64,000 bases of DNA, from positions 9,672,001 to 9,736,000 of the forward strand of contig NC_135008.1 of assembly GCF_051020985.1 (NCBI RefSeq). The letters run 5' to 3'. Below the pieces are notes generated by a model. It made no database searches, was not told where the DNA came from, and saw nothing but the letters and a program-made list of their open reading frames with translations. The translations under genes and the position numbers were made by a program. Shown piece by piece: positions 13,601 through 28,600 of the stretch (positions are counted from its first letter, which is position 1; each line of letters begins with the position of its first letter). Source of the stretch: Nomia melanderi (Eukaryota; Arthropoda; Insecta; Hymenoptera; Halictidae).

Positions 13601-16600
13601 AAACACTAAAAAAAAAACATATCCATCTCTCATTACTTGAACAATTGAACTATTCAATTGTAGCTTTCGAATTTAACACTAGGTTTACGCACACTTGTAG
13701 TACAGTTTGTTTTATCGTTCCCAGAACAATTCATGTTCGTTCCTTTTAAATCTCGGGAATCGGAGTCGTAAGAATAGACAATTAACACACATATTCATGC
13801 GATCGCATCAATCGACATGGACGTAAACATTTAATAAATAATGTTCGCTCGGTTCAATATCCGTCAAAACGACGTGTTCCGCGAACGTAGCAAAGGGTTA
13901 ATCCCATCCGAAGTACCCAATAAATCCGAACGATCTCGAGCCCGATGGTATTTGCGAATACGTATCGCGCTGTTGACGTTTGCGTTTGTTGTAGCGCACG
14001 CGAGTCCCGAGTTAAGTGGATCACCCCGTATAAACGGGGTTGCATGCATAATGGAAGCACACCGTTTGTGAATGTCGTTCGTTAGAGTGGTTTAATCTTT
14101 CAAACGATCCTCCGCCTGCCCGTGATCTTTGCCTCCGCGATGAAAAGATCTTGGAACGGGAGCCTGGATCCTGCAGGAAACAGCTAATTCTGCGATCGGT
14201 TTCAACGACTACGGCGGTACGACGCTCCCAGCGAGTCGAATTACCCGCGCATAGATGCCGGCTACTTCAATACCTATCTCACGAGCTTCAATCCTACGGA
14301 ATGCGATCCCAACAGACAGTTTTCGATTTAATTTCCAGCGTATGCGGGATCCAACACTTCCAGAGGGCGGGGCACAGGCATTTGAATCTGTTTCAAAGTA
14401 CGTACTACGTGGTGGTCACGTTCTCCACGGTCGGCTACGGGGACTTCGTACCTGACATCTGGCCCTCGCAGCTCTACATGGTGATCATGATCTGTGTCGC
14501 TCTCATCGTCCTACCTACGCAGGTATGTACAATAAGTTTCTTACGTCTGCGCCGAGTACCGGCAAACTAAAAGTGTACAGGGACAAAGGTCTATTCGCTA
14601 TTCTAGGTTTATACTCATTTTCGTTATTGCGTAACGAAGAATGCAAATGAACACTATTTTAAGGCAACTGTTACGTTAGAAATATGATTAATGCTTTCGT
14701 TACAATGGAAGAGATATCTCGGTTCCACGATGTTGAAGAAACGATGCTGTAGACGAGATGTCTTGTCACCATCGTACGTGCGACATTGTCGTTAACATTA
14801 GAGCTTGGGTCAGGACGAAATAGACGAACAGTGAAATATATCATTATACAGCATATGATACTCCTTGTAATACAGAATTTTTTAATTTTTTCTCGACCCA
14901 GATGAAAAAAAAGTTATATTCCAATATTTACCGAATTCGTCTTGAAATCCTCTAACAGATAGACGTAACAAAATTATATGTTTATTTGCAAAAAATTCAA
15001 AGTGACCTTGATAAAACATAAAAAAAAAGTTGACGAATAACTTTTCATAATCACGTTAAAGCTCTCTTGGAACCATGCGAAAGCTGATAAAAACATTTTC
15101 GATCGGACTGCTAATAATAGAGTAATCTCTACTGATCATGATTCGTGATTCACCCTGTATTTTAACACATTGGCAACCGAAAACGAGCTTTCTCGTGCTA
15201 CGTCTGTAATTTTTGTAACGTACCATTACACAAAAGCAGCTGTCTTACCAAATAAACACAAAAAGGTTCGTTCGAATATACGCATATTAATTTCAACAAA
15301 TTATCATAGAAAAATCCCATAGAAAATTTTAGCAAAGCATTAGCGGTCAGCAATGCGTTAATTCTTCTCGAACTGTGGTATCATGAACGTTTGGAAAATG
15401 CACAGTTAAAAGATAAATCTAGATTCTACAATATTTTATACAATCCGAAAGTGGCAGTTGTTATTTTTTAGGTAGTCTGCATTTACGTTTCAGAAACACC
15501 TGAAAATTGTCGTAAAAGTGGAACGTCGAGCGAAAACAGGTCGAGGTAGAATGCTGCCATAAACCGCGACCCTTGCGAAGTACTCCGGACGATCGTCCGA
15601 TTCTCGGAATCGGTCCCTTAACCCCGCGTTACTCATATGGGGTGCGGTAAACCGCAGTAAATTTACTTCGTGGAACTGCTCGTAAACAGTACTTTTTTCC
15701 CTGTCCATGTACATCTGTATAAGTACCTCCCCATTAAAACCACTAGATTGCATCACATTATTTTTCATCAGACTTTAGTGTGTATCACAGTTGTGCGTGG
15801 CACAGTGCAAAGTTATTACGTAATGTACTTGTGCTTTCGTTGAATAGTTTTTCTTTTTGAATCTAAATTATTATTCCAATTGAATATTAACACACTGACA
15901 GCCACGAAAAACCTCGGCGGTTTCTGCATCATTTATTCCTTTGCAGCAAAGATAGGAAGGAAGAATTATTAATTACTTATTATCACAATTTTTATGTTAC
16001 GCTATTATCTAGTTATGTAAGTTAACGAATATTTTTATTCGACATCGCTTATCTCACAAATTATAATTCTTTTCCAGTAATTACGAAACTCCGGTCGCCG
16101 ATGACCATCATGGCAGTCAACGTGTTAATAGATACAACTTAATTTCTTTTCAGTTACAAATTATCGGGAAAACGATTAGGAATAAGCTATCTTACATTGC
16201 AGACAATTATATTGTCATTTTAGAACCTCCAAAAAGAAATCATGTTTCCACCTTCAAGTAAAATATTAATTAATCACCATACATAATTTACGTTTTTCCA
16301 TCATTTTGCACCACGAATAAATTTATTGCATTAAAAAGTGTTAACGAGTAATCAGTAAAAATATTACTGAAACAAAAATGTCATGATAAGAAATGTTTAC
16401 TAGGATACTTTATGTAATCAGAAATGTTTGTTTCTTATATCCCTGATAAGAGATTTGCATTCGTGTTAATGTTTTCACTGAATTCTCGATAATACATAGT
16501 TTCTCTGGCCAAGCAGTAACGGTTCGACGATTTAACAACGCTTTTTGCGATGCCTCACAGAAAGAAACCTTCCGAAGGAGAAAGGAAGTATTTGACATTT

Positions 16601-19600
16601 ACTTCCCGCTATTCATGGCTTAGAGAATATTCATCGTACCGAGAATTATTAGTGATATAAAACTTTTATTTCACACTGTGTAGCGTAGAATGAATAGCGA
16701 CTAGCAGAGAAATCGTAAAACTAATAATAATTCTGTTTAGCCATTGCTTTACAAAGATCGAACGAGATGCTCGCAATGAAAGGGAACATTGATAAGATAA
16801 TAAGTTACTAAACTACAACAATGTATAAACTTTCTTTGATATTTACAAAATTGCCAAGCATTATAGGTCCAGCAGAATGGTCATCGTAAACTCGTATGCT
16901 ACCGTTCTTTACACAGTTAACGACATTACTGCAGCGTGTAACCTACCCTTTAAGTTACTATTCATATCGACTGCGGTATATTCCTACATAGTATTGTTTA
17001 CTTTCCATTACTTGCCGTTATTACCATAACGTAATAAACTTTTTTAATGGGAAAGAAAATATTGTTGTGATAATTTTAAAAAAAAGAGAGAATATATTCA
17101 AATTTATTTGAAGTAAGATGTCGAATTTCTAATTTAGTATTCGCAGATTTTTAGTAATTACTTCACTGAACAATTTTGCTGTCAATTATTCGAGTATTGA
17201 TACAGTTTCTCAGTAACGCATCACTTAAGCCTATTTTCGTGAAAGCCAATTAGTGCCCATCACTGACATAAGCGTTAATTAAATTGTCCAGCAGGAGAAT
17301 CGTAATCTAAATATGCTCTCCTACTTGTTGCCCGGGGGTCATTGACTAATGACAGGAGATGGTACCCAATGCCAGCCGCCATACCTCAACGGGGATAGGG
17401 TTGACAGTGATAACTATGATATTCATCTGTCAAACCTGTCATTCGCACACGATACACGAATATTCCGCTAACGGAATATTCTTCAGTCACGTACCGGGTG
17501 ATTCAAGATTCCAAATTTTCTATATAGATTAACCATCAGACGGTCGAAAGATTGACATAAGAATTGTTTATCTATGCGTGACAAAATATTTGTCATATTT
17601 TTACGTGAATAATGAAAACTATATTTAAACTATATTTAACAAAGAAAACACAATTTATTTTTTATTTTTGTTTTATTATCAATGGCAAATAATATAAGAT
17701 CATATGTGATCCAGCTTCACCGGAAGATTATTAAAACTCGATTAAAAACTAAACTTATTAACCCTGTGCATCTGATAAAATTTCTCATTATAAATATTTA
17801 TTATTTTCTAAAGAAATTGATTATATTTTTTGGAACTGATATAAAGGAAAATCTTGCATTTATTAAGGGATAGAACTAGTTTTCTTCATTGTTTCATGCG
17901 TTGATACAGTATATAGAATTTAATATTGAATTTTTAATTTTAAATTCCTTGAATTGATTCTCAGTTGCCCCTCAAATGCGAAGTGTGTTAAAACTAATAT
18001 TTTTAACATTTATTCCTATTTGAGAAATTGAACGTTGCCGATGTATTTTTACGATAGTTCGAACAGCTGGCGTTCACGTGGATGGAAAGACAGAAGCTGG
18101 GTGGTTCGTATTCTTCGCACCGAGCGCAGAGTGAGAAACACGTGGTAGTTTGTAGCACGACACTGCAAGCAGACACCATCATGGATTTTTTGAACGAGTT
18201 TTACGCCCATCCACTGCTACAGGTAAAATACTTGACACAATTAAAATTTGATTTTATTTAACACTATTTTTACTGCTCTTTTAATTATATTAAATTAATG
18301 AATACATGTACCACCAAATTAATTGTATCATTGTTATAGGGAAAGTCGAAAGGTCGATTGAGGAAAAATGTTTAAATTCAGAAAATAATTTTAATTAAAA
18401 ATTTGTATTTTTGCCTTTTGACACCTTCGGTAAAAATAGTGTTAACATAGTATTTCCTCCCTAACGTCGCGTTTCGTCAACCCTCTCATTTCTATTTCGG
18501 CACGAGTCCTTGTACGTGACGCGCTGCATAGATTGACTCACACTATAGTATCCATCCCTACATTTCCTCTCGCACGCGGTCGGCGAGACCTTACAGAGAA
18601 TAAAGATCACGTCTCGTCGAGCTTAAGGGGATAAACTTGTTTGGAGAGGTTACGGTAAATTTTTCAACGTTCTTTTTTTAATGTTGCTATTGGATTAGAA
18701 AATAATAAAGTTACAAACTCAAAACTCGGTATGTATATTTACATAGATTTCAAACATATGTAGGAAGATTTGTATATAATTCTAAACACGAAGTCTCTTA
18801 ACTGATGAATCGAGTGCATTCGAGAGAATCATGGATGTATTTACGAATGATAACGTGAGACAAATTCCGTTCCACGTCTACGCGACCAATCACGTCAGTG
18901 ATTGTACCCTATCATCCCCCATTATCTTCACAATGGTCCGTTAGACAGCGAATTACGAGCCAATGAGGCTGAAAACGAAATAGCTTCTCCTATTACCGTG
19001 CCACGTGACATTACCGAGAGAAAATTGCATTAAGATACACTAAGTATATAAGATGCAGATAATGAATTTCTTCCCTGCCAAGAGGCACACAAATATGTAC
19101 TTCAATAATCGATTTTACTACAATGCGAATTAATTTTGCCAGATTTTATTGTGGATAATCTTGAATTATTTTTACTGTTCTTACCTTTTTCGTTTAACAC
19201 GTTCGCTACCAGTGCTTATTTCGGTTACGGTCTCCTCAATTACAATATTTTCTTCAATCCAATCAATGTTTTGAACAAAATATTAGAAAAATGAAACTGA
19301 AACGAGTCATTGAATTCCTAAATACAATGTCGTAGTTTATAATTTCTAATAACAATATCTATAGGATTAATTTAATTTTCATTATGTAAAATATAGAATT
19401 ACGGCCGTCATAAATAATTTACTACAGAAGTACGCTCAGTATTATGAGCTTCGTTCGGTTAAGTCCAGAAAACAAAAATTGAGAAAATTAATGTTTTGGC
19501 TTGTGAAATGATTATACAATATATTCAGAAGCTATAAAAAGAAGGACTTTCTGAAGTAGAAAAAACGACGAAACAAGTAAATCCTTCAATGACTAAAAAG

Positions 19601-22600
19601 AATATTATTTATTCTATTAAAATTTACCTAACCTAACCAAGACCTAGAAAAAAACGAAAAAACGAACAAATCCTTTAATAAATATAAAGAATATTATTTA
19701 TTCTGTTAAAATTTACAAAAATCAGAGAATATCAAAAAATAAACTTAATCGTATTGGTTTCTGAGCGACTCATATTTTATTATGAACTTTTGGAAACAAC
19801 CCATATGACAGGTAGGAACTAATGAAAAATGACATACACCTATGACAAAGACAAAATGGCAGATTGGTGGTGTTGAGTAGGTATATACATGCGACGAGGA
19901 TCGTTGTTCCGCGCCTCAGTAGAACGAGGAGAATAGGGGAGGGAGCCGCGTGTGGTTTGCCAGTTGTCAATTCGTCACCCTGATCTGCATTAGATAATTG
20001 ACACACTGATAGGTTATATGGCATTGCTTTCAAATGTAAGGAGTTTATTGGATTCCACGCTAGAATTGGAGTTGATACAGTAATCATCCAAGTGATAATG
20101 TACTGAATATCTCTTTTAAATAAGGAATACATAATACGCTATAAAACAGAATTGATAAATACGAAAATGTTGAGTTTGTACCGTAATTGGAATCCATAAA
20201 CTAGAACCTGTCTATTGGTTAACACCAGCTTTGCAAACAAAGGAAACTACCATAAAGATAGGAAAAGTTAAATAATCCATTGAAGAAGAATAATTATACT
20301 TAGAAGACAAATTTAAGTTGAAATTTTAAAAGGTGCCTTTTGACATTTTCAAACTTTTCAACATTTTCGCAACCCATTGAAAATTAACTCGCGTCCTGAA
20401 CTTTGGGAACCTTTGTATTAATAAGTCCTTCAGCGACGTAGGATAAATTTTACAATTAAGCATTGACATGATTACATCAATATCAAAATCTCAAATGAAA
20501 CATATGTATGTCACGAAGACTGCACTATTTCTTATTATATTCAGGACTACTACGTGGTATTACTTTCGCCAATGGAACTGGATACCACAATGCGAATGAT
20601 TTTACAGGTGCCCATCTGGGCACAAAGGGTAATTTATATTCAAGGCTCGTGTCTCAAAGACAACGATTTAACCAGGGCCAGGATGAACGAAGCAGAAGCT
20701 TGCTTTGTTCTTGCCGCCAGGAATTACGCGGACAAGACCGCCGCCGACGAACACACAATACTCAGGTAAGCTGAGTCCTGAAGGTTGTTAATACTTTTAA
20801 TAAAAACGCATAACACCGTCGATATAGAAACATTTTAGTATAGTCAATACTAAATAATAGTAAAATTGTATAAACATCTTAATGTCTTCATATTGTAACA
20901 CGTTTTCTGCATAACATAACACTGATGTTACATTAAAATTTGTTCATTTAAATAAAGAGTCAGTGTACTAGGGACCTTTTTCCTTATTTTTACTGTAACT
21001 TACGAATAAAAATACATCGATAGCAATTTTCGTAGGCACAGTAAGAAATCATGATATTAAGGGTTGAATGTGAAAAATTAAAAGCCTTGAGAACATGTTT
21101 TGTAAAGAATTTGTTATACTATAAATGACAGGTCATGGGCAGTAAAGGACTTCGCGCCAAACGTTCCTCAGTACGTTCAAATCTTCCGTCCGGAAAACAA
21201 GCTTCACGTAAAGTTCGCCGAGCACGTTGTTTGCGAAGATGAGTTCAAATATGCCCTCTTGGCGAACAACTGCACGTGTCCTGGTGCTTCGACGTTGGTT
21301 ACTCTGTTGTTGCACACCTCCAGAGGACAGTGAGTTAAAAAAACATATGTTCGCAGTAAAGAAAATGAAAAGAACTTGGTAACAATGTACCCGATAAAAT
21401 AATTTTGCTAACAGTTATTTTATAAAACGGATTGTCTCTGTTTTCTCAGAGAAGGACAACAATCGCAGGAGGAATGGCACAGACTGTATGGGAAATGTTC
21501 AGGCAACGAGATTTATCACATTATTCTAGGCGATTCTCGATTTTTCGGCGAGTACGAGGGGAAATCTTTCACCTACGCGTCCTTCCATAGTCACCGGAAA
21601 TACGGGGTAGCGTTGGTCGCGGTTAGACCGGCGGAACTTCCGGAGTTTTACGAAGACACCATCCTCTTAAATCCTGGTAACAAGATTGAATTGTTTTAAT
21701 AAACCAATGCCGCCATATAAGCGGCATAGGATTTTTACTTAGTGGGTTCAATGCCGCGTTTATGTCAGCAAAAATCATTTTATTATTTTTGTCACTGTTA
21801 TTGTTGCAATATTTACAATTAACACGTTAAGTACTGTGCTAGGTCACCTCTGTAAATTTGTTTCTGCTTTTTATCTATGTTACGGTATTTTTTGGCAGTA
21901 AGTAAACTTGAAATACTTCCGGTCCGTTAAGGGTTAACACAACTATAAAATGAATAAAAACAACCCCTCCGAATTTCCTGTTATAATTATAGAAATTTCG
22001 ATATTTGGATTTCAGTAATATTCAGCAAGTTGGTTTGAACAGTATTAAACAGTGTTAGGCTGAGAATGATGAAAAATATTTTTCTCTTGTACTTTACTTG
22101 TGTCGAATTTTGAATTCTCTATTAATGATAAAGATTTGTAGCGTTATTGTTCCGCGGGTCAACGATAGACATCGGTAAACTGACTGCGGATTAATTCGAA
22201 AATATCGGTTTCTATTGTGAGTTTAGCGTACGTTGAATAAGTATTTTCGTGAAATAAAGAGAACACAAACGCGTTGACCGAACGGAACGTTTCGTGAATA
22301 AAGCGCGAGTGTTAACGTCAAATCGCCATTGTTTCATGGCGCTATCACAACATTTGCATGTGACGTGCAGACAGCAGTTATTGTCATAATATGTGTTTAC
22401 GCTACAATGGTTAAATTTGTCACCGACGTTCGCATTTGTCAAAAATATCATTTGAATATTGAATGTGCAAACTCGTACAGACATCGATGAAAGTGATTGC
22501 ATCATTGGTGCACACGATTCACCTGTGCATCATAACAGATACACGAAATATAAAAAGATTGCTGTGAATCATAGCAGATACACAAACTATTACACACAAA

Positions 22601-25600
22601 TGATTGACAATGTAAATCCTCTATTCTTCGAGTATTTACCTTTACTTCTCACGTCTGTGCCGACTACTAACAAGCTAAAAATGCACAAGGGCAAGGAGAA
22701 GGCGTCTATTCGCGAAATTCGCATCACTTCCGTCTTCGGTGCATGATATTGGTCGTGCGGCAGTAACAAAGGACAAAATCGAAGCTGAATACGATAGAGT
22801 GAGCTGTAACCATAGAGATCAAAATTCATAGTACGCATGTACTTCATTTTTTATCGTTGCATCTCACTTAAGTCCAGAAAACAAAAATTGAGAAAATTAA
22901 TGTTTTGGCTTCTGAAATGATTATACAATATATTCAGAAGCTATAAAAAGAAGGGTTTTGAATCTCGTTTCCACCCTCTGCTGCTACCACGCGGCCAATA
23001 ACGATTATCCGTCGAAAACTAAGAAGATCTGAACATCGTGAACAGAAAACTCTTCCTGTCCCTCTGACTTTTCAGTTTGTGGATAATCTGCCAACTTGTA
23101 GGATCTGCACTAAACCTTCTTACATCTGTTTAATTCCTTCTACGAAGGTCCGCGGCACATAATGAAGAAAACGGACACCTGCTACTACATGAGTATCACG
23201 AAAGAGGAAAACTCGGCGTTCGTGGTGGCGAACAACCAAGCCGTCACTGGCACGGAGGGTGCGCAGGTGGTGATAGAGACGAAAACCGACGGCACTGGAA
23301 ACGCGAACAGCGGTCCGACCGGTAACGCGACTAGTAACAGCAACATGAATTCCGGGACTAGTGCCGGAACGACAACAACGACCACGACGATCTCGACCAG
23401 CTGCACGATCACCGGTGGTGATGGGAACGGTACAGCAAACAAACCCGCTGCCAACGAGCACGGTCGCTATTCCAACAGTTGTAACAATGCGCTGAACGAA
23501 ACAGCTTGCAACAGGCAGGAGACGACCTGTACGGGGCCCCGTGGACAGAACGTGCACGGTACACAGGCTCACAGGGCCCCACAGGTTATTTTGCAGGTCC
23601 TCCCTAGCACGCCCACACCACTCGAACACCACAACATAATCGCATCCGATGTCCACCGTGAGTGTCGCATGCGCTTGCTTCTATTCTTTTATCCTTTTTT
23701 CATTACTTCCTTTCTCTTTTACTTTATTACTCTAGTTTTCTCGTCGCTGTTACTCGTGTCTGTGCGTTTTCTATCGTCCTCTACGTAGCTCTACGTATTA
23801 CTCTTTATTCTTGAATCGAAGTTCGCGGTGAATTGTGGGACATGGGAATGATCTGTGCCGCGTTGACAATGGCGAAGCAATGGACATATGCTTGCTGCGA
23901 ATATATGTGTTATCTGTGACAGAGTTGTAGTGTTTCTTCTGGACATCGAATCGTTTCTCTATTCTACTGTTGTCTTCTTCTTACTTATTGTATTATCTTC
24001 TTCTGAGAGCTTTTCGTGAATTCTGAAACGATTTCTCTCGTAAGATACGTTTGATTTGCTTCGTATTCTTTTCCACTGGCTATCTTCGCAAAGTCGGTAT
24101 TGGTTTAAAGAATTTTGTATTTTATGTTGACATCAGTTGGTTATTCAATTCCATTTCGCTTTCCCAACCACAATATAATATGAAAGCAACTGCGAGAAAA
24201 ATTGAGCTGGAGCAGAAAGAAAAAATAAAAAAAGAATTTCAATCAAGCTCAGGGTAATTGTTTTGTGATTTTTTCTATAAAGCTATAACTCTTCAGATAC
24301 TGACAATTTTTCCTCGAAAATTTAGTGACGCTTTAGGTTTTTGCATCAATATAAAGTCCATTGCGAACTGCTAGACCGCGATTTGAAAGTTGTTAGTTTG
24401 AAAGCTGTTTTACACTTGCTTGTTACAACAGCTAGCGTTAACAACTACAATTTGGAAATATATTTAATCGCAATTTTTTAAACATTCAATGGATTTGAGT
24501 AACCATCGTTACTAAAGTTGTCTTCAATGTTATCAATCTCGTTTCAAATTAAAAGCAGATAATTCACAGAAATAGGAAGTTGTCAATGCCCTTGTGAAAA
24601 TACTATAGAAATATCGATATTAAATTTGTTCTCATTATTACATCAGTCTACAATGATTAAATTACTTCGTCAACCATTAACTTGCAATGTCAGAAGCAAA
24701 TATTCATGCAAATTCATATTATTGTAGAATTATTTACAGAAACAAAAATTAAATGAAAGTTAACTGTTTCTAATAAAAAGCATTTGGCAGGTAAAAGCTT
24801 CATTAAACTTCGTCAAAGTTTCCCCTTGATTACATTTTCCTCGATTATAAATGTTATAAGTCTATAATGTTGTTAATTTATTACATTATGTTTCTACGTA
24901 ATTCAGTTTCGTCGAATTAATTTCAATTGAAAGTGCAATACAGAACGCTTGCAAATATTATACATCGTTTCTTGCATGTAAAATCGGTTGTTCTTGTACT
25001 ATAATATCTAGAACAGTACAGTTGTAGGATATGAAAACGACAATACAGGAGACATACGTTAATAAGGGTACAAAAAGCATTATATCAGTAAATATTTGTA
25101 AATACATCTTGTGCCATAATGGGGTTAATAATATTGCAAATTAGCGATCAATTTTGTATACGTTAACTTTATCCATAGGAGAATCATAATACTTGTACAG
25201 TTGCTTTGGGATTACTTTTGGAACCAGTTTCGAACAATTTGAAATAGCACAAAAAGAAACAATTAAAACTATAACACTTAATTTTCTGTCACCATCGAAC
25301 TGCGATAATAATAAATTTACTTATAATTAAAATAATAATCGTTTTCGTATATCAAATAAAATATAAGTGGCTTTCTATTCGAAAAAGTATTTCCTTAGTA
25401 CATACAGTGTTTCCGTTATTATTCAGTATTTATTAGTATACGCATCGTTACTCGCTACGGCTTAATGAAATGCTTCTTTTTCATATATAGAGTGTTCTTT
25501 GTAGATCTATCAGTATAATTATGAATTGTGCAATTACTTTTTAAAAATTTGCATGACCGTTGTGCAGTTGTTCACACAAACAATTTTTAGGAAGGAGTAC

Positions 25601-28600
25601 GATAGTTGATTCAAAACACTAAGGCACATTTCATAGCATATTTATTTTTGTACTGTGAAATATGATGAAAAATGTGGAAACGCGAACAAGACAAATACGA
25701 GTACTCTGCAGTACATGGAAAAATATGCAATACAATATATCTTTTAAAAGTGCTCGCGTGTATATTAGCTGACATCTGATTATTGCCCACAGTTCATAGG
25801 TATACCCTATAATGATAATTAAACGATATTATTTCTTTTTCTATCGATACACTAGTATGTTTTATCTACCAAATTATATTAAAGTCTTAGATATCATTCA
25901 GATATGTAATTCTGGATATAATTTTTGGTATAATTCGAAATTCGATTTATTTTGGAAATTACAATCTTCACATGAAATATATTTCGTTATAAAGGATCAG
26001 CTCACACGTACTTTTGCTGTCATCGTCATCGTACACTTTAGAATTTAATTACGGCTTTAACGTTTCTTCCAGTTAAAGAGCCATTTAGACTGATTGTTAT
26101 TGAATGAATTAGTGCAGTATATATAACATATTTAAGCTTAAGTAGTTTTATTGAAAGAGGCACCTATATTTGCATCTATTTCTATTAGATGGGTAGAATA
26201 AAAATATGGATTTCTATCATTACGTATTTTTCGTTATTAGAGACGTAGAAAATTCTATAAAAAATACTTGTATGTCGCATAAGATACTTCGTAGAAAGGA
26301 ATATTGTTTGATAATTCTTGATTGTGTCTTACGGCACAACTTGCTCATCATTTCAGTTATATTACGTTGATCCGAAAATTCTACACTAAATTTTTCAGTG
26401 CAGCACATATACTTAACATTGATATTATATCCAAAACTAATTTAAAAAAACAACAATTCAATTAGGGACGTTAATTTTTTATGTTCCAAAAAAGAAATGT
26501 CAGAATATTCGAATCAACCTCAGTAACCTAGATGATAATAAAGTAACGAATATTATGTGTATGTAATGAATAATGTTAATAGAATAATTTATCATATATT
26601 ATAAGATGACGAAGATCAGAACGTCTTTCTCCTAAAATTTATTCCAGCAATGCGGAATTTATTGTTTATATGAAGTCATTACTTTAACATTTAGATAATA
26701 ATTTTATTGCAATTTTTTTCAACAAATTGAAACATTTGCAGCCACATATCTAGATCCTGGGGGGTTCGGTGATTCACGGCAATGCCTGAAAGATGGAGGA
26801 TCTACACCGCAGACTCCAATCACTGGAAATCATTTAGATGTGCCACGATCTCTCGATCCAAATCCTAATTTACTCAGCCCCGAGATTCTTACGCAAAGAA
26901 GAGGTAATAGAAACAAATGAAATCATTGAATTATTTTGGTAACTAACGTAGTGTATTATATAGTATATAATAATGATACTTTATGTACAAATAATTCTTG
27001 ACATAACTATATTATAAATAGTATGATAAATGTATATAAATCAAAGTTTCTGATACAAAATTGAGACATGGTTACACAGTTATAACTTCAAATCTTTTAC
27101 GAAATTGTAGAGTAGTCGAAATAAAATAATAATACAAACAATTAATAATAGAAAACAAATAGAAAAATAATATTCAATTTAGATTTGAAAGGATTAAATG
27201 TCAGTTATACTTGTTAAATTCTATTTGAAATCTTCTATTAATTCTTAAATCGTATTTGAAACCTTCTATTAATTCTTAGCTTCTATTTGAAATTTTCTAA
27301 ATTCTTCTGCATGTCTATTCAATATCGAAAACAATGTTCAAATAAGTATTTGTATTCAAAACGCACTAGGAAGTAGACGGCCAAGCATACTACCCGTACC
27401 AGACATGTTAACAAGCTCCACATTGCACCTTCCTGGCCAAGAGTCGCTAGACCACGAAGGCGATGAGTCCGAGGATGAAATGGACGACGACGTTCCATGG
27501 AGATCGCCCAGTGAAAAGATCGCGTGAGTGTTCTGTAAATACAATGTCATTGTCATTTTTTATGTCATGTTACATTTAGGTTCATTTCTATCGCAACGAA
27601 TCAAGGTATTCGATATATTTCTAACTGGGCACTAAATGTTTTCGCCATTAAGCATTCTGTCGAATTGTGACATCACAAGTGTTTCTTTTATAGAACGTTT
27701 GAAAATTCACATTTTACACTGTGAAATTTTTATATTATAGAAATTTCCTATCGATGATATTCAGTTTTTCCTTGAACTACAGTATTAAAAATTTAAAAAC
27801 TACATAATTTTGCCACTTACAATGCTCCTCTACTTCCTTCATAAAGGTATTTCTCACACGAAATTTAAACGTTATATTGAAAATTACCCTATAAATAATT
27901 AATTAACGAACACTTTAGTGACGCCTACATTTTGCACTTAGACGGTTAAAGTGTTTGGTGTCCAGTGTAGTGTGCGTGTGTGCGTTGTATGAGTGGCATT
28001 ATCGTCAGTGCAAGAAATAAGACCTTAACTTAGAAGAGTATAAACATTTATAGATACATTAAGTAGATGCGAAACTAAAATTCCTCTTTCCGACAGATAA
28101 TTTTGATATATGTAATGACGCACGATCGTGAGATCCTTGAAAGTGAAACGATCTTGCACATTCTCGTGCACTTGCATGGCACGGTCTCTTATGCATCGGA
28201 TGTATTTGTGTGAATTATTTATCGAATTTTCATTATACGAGCCATAAATCACGATACAAGTAAGGTGACGAAGATGGTATACCTGAAAATAAGTCTACAC
28301 GATAGAATAAGTTTTTGTTGTGAACTATCATTTTCGAGGGAAATGAACTTGAAGATCAAACGAATAATATTTACTATACGAAATAGTGGCTAACGTACTG
28401 AATAGTATATTAAACATGCATGATGAATATAGTTGATATAGATTCCTACAGTTGGCAGGTAAGTAGATACTGATAGTAATAAAGCTCTCACATGTCATGT
28501 ATATAAGCAACTATAGTTGCAGTTTCTACTGATATCAATTATACCAGACATTAAATAAGTATACGCGATTGATTTTTAAATAAGTTTTTCTCAAATCTGA

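Larger units (their letters stand above)
9174..14338 (+). other. slo2 intron (about 5.2 kb) between S5 and pore exons
   Basis: This is non-coding DNA with several repeats: TTAA elements at 9377-9622, 10066-10279, 10586-11087 and possibly 13531-13901. A GC-rich perfect hairpin lies at 11189-11226. The last 500 bases are clearly GC-richer and hold overlapping ORFs in several frames; see the findings about 14177-14338. Confidence 0.7.

Noticed and set aside
15148..15160. caccctgta and tacagggtg motifs (also near 40480, 57193, 63522)
   Set aside because: Typical of some insect element ends, but no paired end at a plausible distance was found.
19627..19638. Short cctaacctaacc resembling the insect telomere repeat
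   Set aside because: Only about two units are present, too few to mean anything.
23120..23656. 178-codon minus-strand ORF opposite slo2 exon I
   Set aside because: It is the shadow of a low-complexity coding exon; splice sites and homology support the plus strand only.
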